A DNA stretch of 38,049 nt, taken from positions 1 to 38,049 of the forward strand of contig URPI01000002.1 in assembly GCA_900549705.1 (NCBI GenBank), read 5' to 3'. Made by a program: the position numbers and the translations under genes. This DNA comes from an uncultured Eubacteriales bacterium. GTDB taxonomy: Bacteria > Bacillota > Clostridia > Oscillospirales > Oscillospiraceae. The notes under the pieces are model-generated. The model searched no databases and was not told the origin of the DNA. It saw nothing but the letters and a program-made list of their open reading frames with translations. Shown here one piece after another: positions 15,087 through 21,920 of the stretch (its first letter is position 1; each line of letters starts with the position of its first letter).

Positions 15087-16154
15087 TTATTTTTCAAGCA
15101 GCAAATCAAACAGGGCAATGGCGGCAGCTGCTTCCACCACCGGAACCGCCCGGGGCACAATGCAGGGATCGTGGCGACCTTTGATAACCAGTTCCTGATT
15201 GGTTCTGTTTGAAAGGGACACACTTTGCTGCGGCCTTGCAATGGAGGGTGTCGGTTTGATGGCGACCCGGAAAATCAGGGGCATTCCGTTGGTGATGCCG
15301 CCCAAGATGCCGCCGCAGTGATTGGTGCGGGTAACAACGCGGTCATCGGCCATCTCAAAGGTATCGTTGTTAATGCTGCCCCGCAGCCGTGCCGCGCCGA
15401 ACCCGATGCCAAATTCCACACCCTTCACGGCGGGAATGCCATAGAGAATTTGCGAAAATTTACTTTCCACGCCGCCGAACATGGGTTCCCCCAGTCCGGC
15501 GGGCAGCCCGGTGACGGCGCATTCAATGATGCCGCCCACGCTGTCCAGTTCTGCCTTGGCCTGGGCAACGGCTTGCCGCATGGCTTTCCCGGCAGCAGTG
15601 TCCAGCACGGGAAAATCCTGGCAGACTGCCTCCAGTTGTGGGTTCAGCGGGTCAAAGGGCGTATCTTCTGCTCTTTCAATGGAGGCAATGTGCGCACCAA
15701 TGCGAATACCCTTCGCTTCCAGCCATTGCTTGCACAGTCCACCCGCAACACACAGGGGGGCAGTAATGCGTCCGGAAAAATGGCCGCCGCCGGAGCAGTC
15801 CTGGTAACCGCCATATTTGACCTGGGCGGTGTAGTCCGCGTGCCCCGGCCGGGGGCAGTCCTTTAGATTGGAATAATCCCCGGAGCGGGTGTTGTTGTTG
15901 CGGATGATGGCCGCAATGGGTGCGCCGCAGGTATAGCCATCCAGCAAGCCGCTGAGGAATTCCGGCCTGTCCTCCTCCCGTCGCGGGGTGGAAAAGTCAT
16001 TCTGCCCCGGTGCTCTGCGCTGGAGGAACTGCTGCAGCTGCTCTAAATCCACCGGGAGTCCGGCGGGGATGCCGTCCAGGGTCATGCCAATGGCCGCCCC
16101 GTGGGACTGGCCGAAAAGGGATAATTTCAGGTGTTCACCGTAGGTACTGCTCAT
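15087..16154 (-). CDS. aroC: chorismate synthase
   Basis: A 355-residue FMN-dependent chorismate synthase, last common step of the aromatic pathway (EPSP to chorismate). Signatures: 'LFGQSHGAAIGMTLDG' at the N-terminus, 'FSGRITAPLCVAGGLC', 'TNHCGGILGGITNGMPL' and 'GRHDPCIVPRAVPVVEA' near the C-terminus. Length is typical. The ATG at 16154 has GGGAGG upstream and overlaps the aroA end by 20 bases; a longer frame starting at 16184 would add an unconserved extension. pheA follows after 25 bases. Confidence 0.96.
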   Translation of the reverse strand: MSSTYGEHLKLSLFGQSHGAAIGMTLDGIPAGLPVDLEQLQQFLQRRAPGQNDFSTPRREEDRPEFLSGLLDGYTCGAPIAAIIRNNNTRSGDYSNLKDCPRPGHADYTAQVKYGGYQDCSGGGHFSGRITAPLCVAGGLCKQWLEAKGIRIGAHIASIERAEDTPFDPLNPQLEAVCQDFPVLDTAAGKAMRQAVAQAKAELDSVGGIIECAVTGLPAGLGEPMFGGVESKFSQILYGIPAVKGVEFGIGFGAARLRGSINNDTFEMADDRVVTRTNHCGGILGGITNGMPLIFRVAIKPTPSIARPQQSVSLSNRTNQELVIKGRHDPCIVPRAVPVVEAAAAIALFDLLLEK

Positions 16155-17331
16155 AGCGTCCTCCCAGCTTTCTGTATTCTGCAAAGAAACGGGGGTAGGA
16201 TTTCTCCACGCATTGCGCCCCCAGGATAATCACGTCCTCCCTGCACGCCGTGGCGGCGATGGCAGCGGACATGGCAATGCGGTGGTCGTTTCTGGCATCC
16301 ACTGTGCCGCCGTGCAGCCCGGTTCCCTGGACAGTCAGTGTCTCTGCGTCCGACTCTGCTGTGCCGCCCAGTGCAATTATCATTTCCTTCACCGATTCCA
16401 CCCGGTCAGATTCCTTCAGCCGCAGTCGTCCGATGTTCGTGAACACAGCGCCCTGCTTACAGGCTGCTGTCACGGCGAGAATGGGCACCAAATCAGGAAT
16501 GTCGGCGGCATCGATGATCAGCTTCTTTTCCAGGCCGGGCAGCAGTTCCGCCGCAGCCCGGTCGCCTTGGGGAGAGTCTGCGCGCAAGCCGGTTACCGTT
16601 ACATTGCTTCCCAGCGCCTTTGCCGCCAGGAAGAATGCGCCGTTGCTCCAATCGCCTTCCACCGTTACCGTACCGGGAGAAGTGAAATCCTGGTTACCGG
16701 CAACGGATAAATTCCGTACCATGACCCCGAATTGCTCCATGGCTTTTAAGGTCATGGTCACATAGGGTGCGGATTCCAGTTTTCCTGTAATTTCCAGCTG
16801 GCTTTTCCCGGAAATCAGCGGGAACGCCAGCAGCAGCCCGGTGATGAACTGGCTGGATACGCTGCCGCTGATGGTGTAGCTGCCGGATTGCAGTTTGCCC
16901 TGGCAACGGATAGTATCTGCGGTGGTGCGGGTGAGGGTGCAGCCCATGCGTTCCATTTCTTCCCACAGGGGGCTGAGGGGACGCTGGGGCAGCCGCCCTT
17001 CCAGCTGAAAGGTGGCATCCACCCCCAGGGCACCAACTACCGGCAGCAGAAAACGCAGAGTGGAGCCGCTGTCGTGGCAGGGGAGTGCCGCAGACTGAGG
17101 GATGGACTGGACGGGAAAGACGGTATAGCCGCCTGCATCCCGCAGGATTTCTGCGCCCAGCGCCCGCAGACAGTCGGCGGTGGCCTCAATGTCCCGGTTG
17201 GTGTCCGGGCAGTATAGGCGTGTTTCCCGATCTGCAAAGGCGGCGCAAATCAGCAGCCGGTGCGCCTGGGATTTGGAGGGAATGGCTGCTATCGTTCCCC
17301 TGAGCCTTGTTGGCTTGATGATAATATCCAT
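16135..17331 (-). CDS. aroA: 3-phosphoshikimate 1-carboxyvinyltransferase (EPSP synthase)
   Basis: A 398-residue EPSP synthase that joins shikimate-3-phosphate and phosphoenolpyruvate. Visible motifs: 'SKSQAHRLL' (19-27; substrate Lys/Ser/Arg), 'HDSGSTLRFLLPV' at the PEP site, 'SSQFITGLL', 'RLRLKESDR' and 'DHRIAMSAAIAA' at the C-terminus. The family pattern NAGTAMR is DSGSTLR here, pointing to a divergent or class II-like enzyme; glyphosate sensitivity cannot be judged from sequence alone. Length is slightly below the usual 425. It begins two bases after the aroB stop. Confidence 0.96.
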   Translation of the reverse strand: MDIIIKPTRLRGTIAAIPSKSQAHRLLICAAFADRETRLYCPDTNRDIEATADCLRALGAEILRDAGGYTVFPVQSIPQSAALPCHDSGSTLRFLLPVVGALGVDATFQLEGRLPQRPLSPLWEEMERMGCTLTRTTADTIRCQGKLQSGSYTISGSVSSQFITGLLLAFPLISGKSQLEITGKLESAPYVTMTLKAMEQFGVMVRNLSVAGNQDFTSPGTVTVEGDWSNGAFFLAAKALGSNVTVTGLRADSPQGDRAAAELLPGLEKKLIIDAADIPDLVPILAVTAACKQGAVFTNIGRLRLKESDRVESVKEMIIALGGTAESDAETLTVQGTGLHGGTVDARNDHRIAMSAAIAATACREDVIILGAQCVEKSYPRFFAEYRKLGGRYEQYLR

Positions 17332-17333
17332 GC

Positions 17334-18386
17334 TTACAGTCCTGCCTCCACAAAGGCGGCCAGCTTTTCCACCGGCGTGGGTATTATTTCACACCGGCCA
17401 ATTTCCCGGGGAATAATCAGGTTCACCGTGCCGCCACTGCGTTTCTTGTCGCTGAGCATAAAGTGAGCCAATTCTTCCGCGCTGTATTCCGTGGTTGTGG
17501 GCAGACCGTAGGCGTTCAGTATGTCCACAATGGCGTTGGCATCCGCCTGGGAGAGCATTCCGCATTTGGCAGCGGCACGGCTGACAATGGCCGTACCAAT
17601 GGCAACGGCCTTGCCGTGGGAGACGGCAAATTGACTTTTTGCCTCTATGCCGTGGCCAACAGTGTGCCCAAGGTTCAGCTTCATCCGGGCGCCGGTGTCA
17701 AATTCGTCCTCGGCAACGACATCCCGCTTCAGCTCCACACACCGGCGGATGACCTTTTCCCGGTCGAAGGAAACGCCGGTGCTTCTGAGATAATCAAAAA
17801 AGTTCCGGTCGTAGAGAATGCCATATTTGATGACCTCAGCGCAGCCGTCTCTAAAAATTTCATCGGGCAGAGTACTTAGGGTGTTTGTGTCGCAAAGCAC
17901 AAGACTTGGCTGATAGAACGCTCCTGCCAGATTTTTTCCGGCAGGCAGGTCAATGGCGGTCTTGCCGCCTACGGAGGAGTCAACCGCCGCCAGCAGTGTG
18001 GTGGGAACCTGAATAAAGGCCACGCCCCGCAGATAGGTGGCGGCGGCAAAGCCGCATAGGTCACCTACCACGCCGCCGCCCAGGGCAATCAAAAGGTCTG
18101 CCCGCGTCAGCTGATTTTCTGCCAGGAAATTCAGAAGCGTCAAATAATTCTGGCCATTTTTGCTGGATTCCCCTGCGGAGAAAACATAGGAAACAACGGT
18201 AAATCCGGCTTCTTTCAGGCTTTCTTCCGCTGCTGCACCATGGCGGGGATAGACGTTCGTTTCGCTGACAATGCAGACCTTGCGCCCATTGACGCACCGG
18301 GCAGCCTCTTGCCCCAGCCGGGGGAGCAGCCCGGTGCCAATAAGAATGCGGTAGTCCCGGGAGGCATGAACGGTTACTTCTTGCAT
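17334..18386 (-). CDS. aroB: 3-dehydroquinate synthase
   Basis: A 350-residue NAD- and divalent-metal-dependent enzyme converting DAHP to 3-dehydroquinate. Signatures: 'ALGGGVVGDLCGFAAATYLR' (NAD site), 'QVPTTLLAAVDSSVGGKTAI', and metal ligands in 'CAEVIKYGI', 'NLGHTVGHGIE' and 'SHGKAVAIG'. Length is normal. The start overlaps the tyrA stop by 13 bases, so translation is coupled. Confidence 0.97.
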   Translation of the reverse strand: MQEVTVHASRDYRILIGTGLLPRLGQEAARCVNGRKVCIVSETNVYPRHGAAAEESLKEAGFTVVSYVFSAGESSKNGQNYLTLLNFLAENQLTRADLLIALGGGVVGDLCGFAAATYLRGVAFIQVPTTLLAAVDSSVGGKTAIDLPAGKNLAGAFYQPSLVLCDTNTLSTLPDEIFRDGCAEVIKYGILYDRNFFDYLRSTGVSFDREKVIRRCVELKRDVVAEDEFDTGARMKLNLGHTVGHGIEAKSQFAVSHGKAVAIGTAIVSRAAAKCGMLSQADANAIVDILNAYGLPTTTEYSAEELAHFMLSDKKRSGGTVNLIIPREIGRCEIIPTPVEKLAAFVEAGL

Positions 18387-19213
18387 CCGTCTACCTCCTC
18401 TTTCCGCTTCTTGCCATCGTCCAGAAGCCGATACAGGGTATCTTCATCCTGATTTGCCAGCGCATCCCGGTATTGTGTCAGGCTCTGAATATAGGTGTCC
18501 AGCTCAAACAGCAGATTCTCACGGTTCTCCAGGAACAGCTCCGTCCACATACCGGGATTCAGCCATGCCACCCGGGTCAGGTCACGGTAGCTTCCGGCGG
18601 AGAAGCCCTTGTGCTCCAAGGCCGTGGGGGATTTAATAAAGGCGTTGCTGAGAATATGGGGCATCTGAGAGGTAAAAGCAATCATCCGGTCGTGGTCGGC
18701 AGCGGTGGTGACGGAGAAAAAGCCGAAGCCGCAGGGCTCCAGGGCATCCTTTACCCGCTGCAGCAGCGCCATGTCATCATATACCGGCGGAACCAGCACC
18801 ATAGGTGCTCCCTGGAACAGGCTTGCCCGGCTGTACTTAAAGCCGGAGAACTGGGAGCCGGCCATGGGATGCCCGCCCACAAAGGTAAAGCCGTATTCTT
18901 TCGCAATTGGGAAGCACCGCTGGCATACCAGCTGCTTTGTGCCGCAGCAGTCAATCACCAGCGCCCTTTTTGAAATCAGGGGGGCGTTTGCTTCCAGCCA
19001 GTCCGCACTGCCTGCCGGATAAATGGCAAGCAGAATCAGGTCACATTGAGGGATGGTATCTTCGTTCAGCTTCCCGTCCACGGCACCGGACAGCATAGCA
19101 AAGGACAGCATACGTTCATCACGGTTTTTGACGTATACCGTGTGTCCGGCCAGCTTGTAGGCTCTTGCCAGAGAGCCGCCGATGAGGCCGAGACCTAAAA
19201 TTCCAACTGTCAT
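18374..19213 (-). CDS. tyrA: prephenate dehydrogenase
   Basis: A 279-residue NAD(P)-dependent dehydrogenase that makes 4-hydroxyphenylpyruvate for tyrosine. An N-terminal Rossmann fold ('GILGLGLIGGSLARA') is followed by the helical dimer domain with 'GGHPMAGSQFSGF' (catalytic His) and 'HDRMIAFTSQMPHILSNA'. No chorismate mutase and no ACT domain, so feedback control must be elsewhere (DAHP synthase, leader attenuation). The ATG at 19213 overlaps the aroF stop (ATGA); longer frames upstream lie within aroF. Arogenate specificity cannot be excluded. Confidence 0.93.
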   Translation of the reverse strand: MTVGILGLGLIGGSLARAYKLAGHTVYVKNRDERMLSFAMLSGAVDGKLNEDTIPQCDLILLAIYPAGSADWLEANAPLISKRALVIDCCGTKQLVCQRCFPIAKEYGFTFVGGHPMAGSQFSGFKYSRASLFQGAPMVLVPPVYDDMALLQRVKDALEPCGFGFFSVTTAADHDRMIAFTSQMPHILSNAFIKSPTALEHKGFSAGSYRDLTRVAWLNPGMWTELFLENRENLLFELDTYIQSLTQYRDALANQDEDTLYRLLDDGKKRKEEVDGCKK

Positions 19214-20211
19214 CCCATTACCTCGCGGATTTCCGCCACCTTCCGGCTCACGTCTGCAAACTGTGCCGGGGTCAGGGATTGGGCACCATCGCACAGGGCG
19301 TGCTCTGGGTCATTGTGAACCTCAATCATCAGGCCGTCTGCCCCGCAGGCAGCGGCGGCAAAGGCCATGCTGGGCACCAGCCTTGCCTTTCCGGTGGCAT
19401 GGCTGGGGTCAATTACCACCGGCAGATGGCTCAGCTCGTGGAGCACCGGCACGGCGGAAAGGTCGAGAGTGTTGCGGGTGTAGGTCTCAAAGGTGCGGAT
19501 GCCCCGCTCGCACAATATCACGTTTTCATTGCCCTCGCTCATAATGTATTCGGCGCTCATGAGCAGCTCCTGCAAGGTATTGGCAAGCCCCCGTTTGAGC
19601 AAAATAGGCTTTTTTGTTTTGCCCACTTCCTTCAGTAAATCAAAGTTCTGCATATTCCGCGCCCCAATCTGAATTACGTCTACATCCGCAAACAGGTCGA
19701 TGGTGTTGATGTTCATCAGCTCCGTCACAATGGGCAGCCCGGTGGCTTCCTTTGCCTTCAGCAGCAGCTTGATGCCCTCGCCGCCCATGCCCTGAAAGGC
19801 GTAGGGGGAGGTGCGGGGCTTGAATGCGCCGCCTCGCAGGAAGTTTGCACCTGCCTCCTTCACGGCCCGAGCAATGCCCACCACCTGCTCCTCACTTTCC
19901 ACGGAGCAGGGGCCTGCAATCAGCCCAAAATATCCGCCGCCAATTTTGGAGCCGCCTGCCTCCACCACCGTATCCTGGGGATGAAACTTGCGGTTTGCCT
20001 GCTTGAATGGCTCGCTGACCCGTTTTACGGCCTCCACAATTTCCAGGCTGTTTAATAGCTCCATGTCCACCCGGCTGGTGTCGCCCACCAGGCCGAGGAT
20101 GGTTACCTCCTTACCCTGGGAGATATGGACATCCAGATTCATGCCCCGCAGCCAGTCCACCAAGTGGGATGTCTGCTGGGGGGTAGTACCGTGTTTCAAA
20201 ATAGCAATCAT
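19210..20211 (-). CDS. aroF: DAHP synthase (class I-beta) with N-terminal ferredoxin-like regulatory domain
   Basis: A 333-residue 3-deoxy-7-phosphoheptulonate synthase, the entry step of the aromatic pathway. Residues 1 to about 70 form the ferredoxin-like domain of the Thermotoga-type enzyme, which in that family mediates feedback inhibition by tyrosine or phenylalanine. The barrel follows with 'GPCSVESEEQV', 'RGGAFKPRTSPYAFQG', 'LLKRGLANT', 'DPSHATGKA' and 'MIEVHNDPE'. The ATG at 20211 is chosen (AAGGGG eight bases upstream); a GTG nine bases before it overlaps the ribosome site. First structural gene of the aro operon, directly behind the attenuator terminator. Confidence 0.96.
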   Translation of the reverse strand: MIAILKHGTTPQQTSHLVDWLRGMNLDVHISQGKEVTILGLVGDTSRVDMELLNSLEIVEAVKRVSEPFKQANRKFHPQDTVVEAGGSKIGGGYFGLIAGPCSVESEEQVVGIARAVKEAGANFLRGGAFKPRTSPYAFQGMGGEGIKLLLKAKEATGLPIVTELMNINTIDLFADVDVIQIGARNMQNFDLLKEVGKTKKPILLKRGLANTLQELLMSAEYIMSEGNENVILCERGIRTFETYTRNTLDLSAVPVLHELSHLPVVIDPSHATGKARLVPSMAFAAAACGADGLMIEVHNDPEHALCDGAQSLTPAQFADVSRKVAEIREVMG

Positions 20212-20224
20212 AATGCACACCCCT

Positions 20225-20262
20225 TAAAAAATAAACGCCGCACGGCGAATCGTGCGGCGTTT
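20225..20262 (-). terminator. attenuator terminator of the aro operon leader
   Basis: On the minus strand a perfect 12-bp stem (arms 20233-20244 and 20251-20262, loop six bases) is followed by ATTTTTT. It lies between the leader peptide and aroF, so transcription must read through it to express the operon. Its 5' arm and loop can pair instead with bases just after the leader peptide stop (20297-20307), giving an antiterminator. Confidence 0.88.
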
Positions 20263-20296
20263 CAAAATTCTGTTGCCCCGTTCTGGAAGCATTGCA

Positions 20297-20337
20297 GCAC
20301 AAATCGCTATTACTTTTTATGGGTAAAAAAGTAATAG
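20297..20337 (-). promoter_or_regulatory. alternative hairpin segments of the aro attenuator
   Basis: On the minus strand 20326-20337 (inside the Tyr/Phe codons) pairs perfectly over 12 bases with 20307-20318, which covers the end of the leader frame. The adjacent 20297-20307 can pair at 10 of 11 positions, one as a G-U, with the loop side of the terminator 5' arm. A ribosome stalled at the Tyr codons would free the second segment for the antiterminator. The pairing is seen in sequence; the mechanism is inferred from known leader attenuators. Confidence 0.7.
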
Positions 20338-20378
20338 TAATAGTAGCAAAACTGCGCTGCATTGAAAATTACATTCAT
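20310..20378 (-). CDS. Tyr/Phe-rich leader peptide of the aro operon
   Basis: A 22-codon frame with its own ribosome site (GGAGG at 20388-20392, nine bases before the ATG). The peptide contains 'FCYYYYYFF': five Tyr codons in a row then two Phe, after an earlier Phe. The stop at 20310-20312 is followed by the antiterminator segment and then the terminator. This is the layout of ribosome-mediated attenuators such as pheL and trpL, and fits an operon whose products are phenylalanine and tyrosine. It lies downstream of a good promoter and upstream of aroF. Confidence 0.85.
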   Translation of the reverse strand: MNVIFNAAQFCYYYYYFFTHKK

Positions 20379-20409
20379 AACAGTCAGCCTCCAGCGGTAA
20401 CGTATCTGC

Positions 20410-20438
20410 ATCATACCACGCCCCTTGACAAAAAGCAA
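20410..20438 (-). promoter_or_regulatory. promoter of the aro operon
   Basis: On the minus strand TTGCTT (20433-20438), 17 bases, TATGAT (20410-20415). The start would be near 20403, giving a leader RNA of about 190 bases before aroF. No T-box signature was found in the leader. Confidence 0.7.
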
Positions 20439-20499
20439 GTGTTTTTTACGCAGGGACACGTCTTTGTGAGTGACATTCTGCTGTACGGGAGATTTTTTC

Positions 20500-20528
20500 T
20501 TGACAGCTGTTTCTACTTCATGTAGAAT
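20500..20528 (+). promoter_or_regulatory. blaI-type promoter with overlapping operator
   Basis: TTGACA (20500-20505), 17 bases, TAGAAT (20523-20528). The palindrome TTCTAC-N5-GTAGAA at 20511-20527 covers the spacer and most of the -10 box, so bound repressor would block RNA polymerase. The operator is of the BlaI/MecI type (CTAC...GTAG half-sites). Confidence 0.82.
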
Positions 20529-20551
20529 GATGACAGAGGGAGTGGTACACA

Positions 20552-20923
20552 ATGAGTGACTATCAGTTAGGTGTCATTGAACGTCAGTTTGCGGAAATGA
20601 TTTGGGATTCTGCCCCGGTGACAGCATCTGCGCTGGCAAAAAAATGCGAGAGCGTGTTTGGCTGGAAGAAAACCACCGCCTATACCGTCCTCAAGCGGCT
20701 TTGCAACAAGGGGCTGTTTGCGCTGAGCGGCGGCGTGGTGACAGCCGTTCTTTCCCGCCGGGATTTTGAGGAAGGTCAAAGCCGTGCCTTTGTGGATGAC
20801 AACTTCGGCGGCGATTTTCCCTCTTTTTTGGCAGCCTTTACCGCAAAGAAAAAACTGTCGGCAAAGGAAGTGGAGTCGCTGCGCCGCATGATTGCGGACT
20901 ATCCCGAAGGAGCATCAAAATGA
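20552..20923 (+). CDS. BlaI/MecI/CopY-family transcriptional repressor
   Basis: A 123-residue winged-helix repressor. The N-terminal DNA-binding domain contains 'ERQFAEMIWDSAPVTASALAK' in two adjoining pieces and the recognition region 'WKKTTAYTVLKRLCNKG'. The C-terminal dimerisation helices end in 'LSAKEVESLRRMI'. In BlaI/MecI of staphylococci the partner protease cuts at Asn-Phe before the last helices; the aligned position here reads Ala-Ala-Phe (94-96), so any cut site differs. AGAGGGAG precedes the ATG. The stop overlaps the ATG of the M56 protease gene (ATGA), the normal pairing. Operators lie over its own promoter and upstream of the solute-binding gene. Confidence 0.9.
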   Translation: MSDYQLGVIERQFAEMIWDSAPVTASALAKKCESVFGWKKTTAYTVLKRLCNKGLFALSGGVVTAVLSRRDFEEGQSRAFVDDNFGGDFPSFLAAFTAKKKLSAKEVESLRRMIADYPEGASK

Positions 20924-21780
20924 CCCGTCTGATTCCAATGGCGCTGGCTGCCGGGTGGATGGTTCTGCCTATCTGCGTTCTGCGATGGCTGCTGCAACGG
21001 TGCCCAAGGAAGTATCTGGTGCTGTTGTGGGTTCCGGTGGCAATGCGGCTGTGCCTGCCGCTGCAAATCCAGAGCACCGTCAGCCTGGTTCCCACGGCGC
21101 TGTCCCGGATGTCCTATGAACCGTCGCAGAGGCTCCTGCTTCTATGGCTGGCAGGGACAGGCTGTGTTCTTGCGTGTGGCGGATTCCGGCTGCTTCGGCT
21201 GAAACGACGGTTGGGAGAGGCGGTACATCTGCGGGGAAATCTGTGGCTGTGTGACCATTTGCCCGGTGCTTTTGTGATGGGGCTTCTGCACCCCAAAATC
21301 AACATTCCGTCCGACTTGCAGCCTGAGGCAATGGCGTTGGTGATTGCCCACGAGCGGACGCACATCCGCCGAGGAGATGTGCTGTGGAAGGGAATTGCCT
21401 ATGTGCTTCTGAGTATTTATTGGTTTCATCCGCTGCTGTGGTTGGCCTATGTGCTGTTTTGTCGGGATGTGGAGCTTGCCTGCGACCAGGCGGCAACGGC
21501 GGGGCTTTCCCAAGCTGCCCGCCGCGAATATGCCCAGGCACTGGTTTCCTGCGCCGCACCTGCTGCCCCGGTGCCGGGATTTGGAAGCCATATCTTGAAA
21601 GAAAGAATCCATACCATCCTGGATGACCGGAAGCCGCCGCGCTGGGCAGTATCGGCGTTCCTTGCGGCCTTTCTTTTGCTTGCAGCGTGCTTTATGACCA
21701 ATGCAAAGCCCCGCTACAGCCCTCAGGTCACGGCAGCTGTCGGTCAATTTCTGGAAGAACTGGCGGCGGACAATCAATAG
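20920..21780 (+). CDS. BlaR1/MecR1-like M56 membrane metallopeptidase without sensor domain
   Basis: A 286-residue integral membrane zinc protease of family M56. Membrane segments lie near 4-25, 32-50, 72-89, 160-180 and 242-259. The zinc site is 'HERTH' (144-148) with the third ligand Glu in 'VELACDQAA' (Glu185). It is about half the length of BlaR1/MecR1. After the last membrane helix only some 27 residues remain, so the extracellular penicillin-binding sensor domain is absent. In the known family, signal binding activates this protease, which inactivates the BlaI-type repressor encoded next to it. Here the signal must be sensed by the short tail, the membrane part, or another protein. Confidence 0.9.
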   Translation: MTRLIPMALAAGWMVLPICVLRWLLQRCPRKYLVLLWVPVAMRLCLPLQIQSTVSLVPTALSRMSYEPSQRLLLLWLAGTGCVLACGGFRLLRLKRRLGEAVHLRGNLWLCDHLPGAFVMGLLHPKINIPSDLQPEAMALVIAHERTHIRRGDVLWKGIAYVLLSIYWFHPLLWLAYVLFCRDVELACDQAATAGLSQAARREYAQALVSCAAPAAPVPGFGSHILKERIHTILDDRKPPRWAVSAFLAAFLLLAACFMTNAKPRYSPQVTAAVGQFLEELAADNQ

Positions 21781-21786
21781 AACTAG

Positions 21787-21822
21787 AGCAGGAGTGGGAA
21801 AAGCCGCTCCTGCTTTATTTTT
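21787..21822 (+). terminator. terminator of the blaI-M56 operon
   Basis: AGCAGGAG (21787-21794) pairs with CTCCTGCT (21807-21814), followed by TTATTTTT. It separates the regulator pair from the solute-binding gene, which has its own promoter. Confidence 0.82.
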
Positions 21823-21831
21823 CAAAAGGGC

Positions 21832-21884
21832 TTGACATATTATTCTACATATAGTAGAATAATATCATCCTACAGGATGTAGAA
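21832..21884 (+). promoter_or_regulatory. promoter of the solute-binding gene with two BlaI-type operators
   Basis: TTGACA (21832-21837), 17 bases, TAGAAT (21855-21860), the same layout as the blaI promoter. Operator 1 (21839-21863) is a perfect palindrome with ten-base arms around N5 and core TTCTAC-N5-GTAGAA. Operator 2 (21868-21884) is TCCTAC-N5-GTAGAA, centred 25 bp downstream over the expected start. Tandem operators suggest tight, possibly cooperative repression. Confidence 0.82.
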
Positions 21885-21920
21885 TAACAGACACAACATC
21901 GGTCAAGAAAGGAGCTTCCA

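Noticed and set aside
20212..20409. T-box or riboswitch in the aro leader
   Set aside because: No T-box consensus, specifier-loop layout or known riboswitch core was found; the Tyr/Phe leader frame with alternative hairpins explains the region better.
20500..21780. Beta-lactam resistance locus
   Set aside because: The BlaI/M56 pair lacks a penicillin-binding sensor domain and no beta-lactamase or resistant PBP gene is adjacent, so resistance is not supported.
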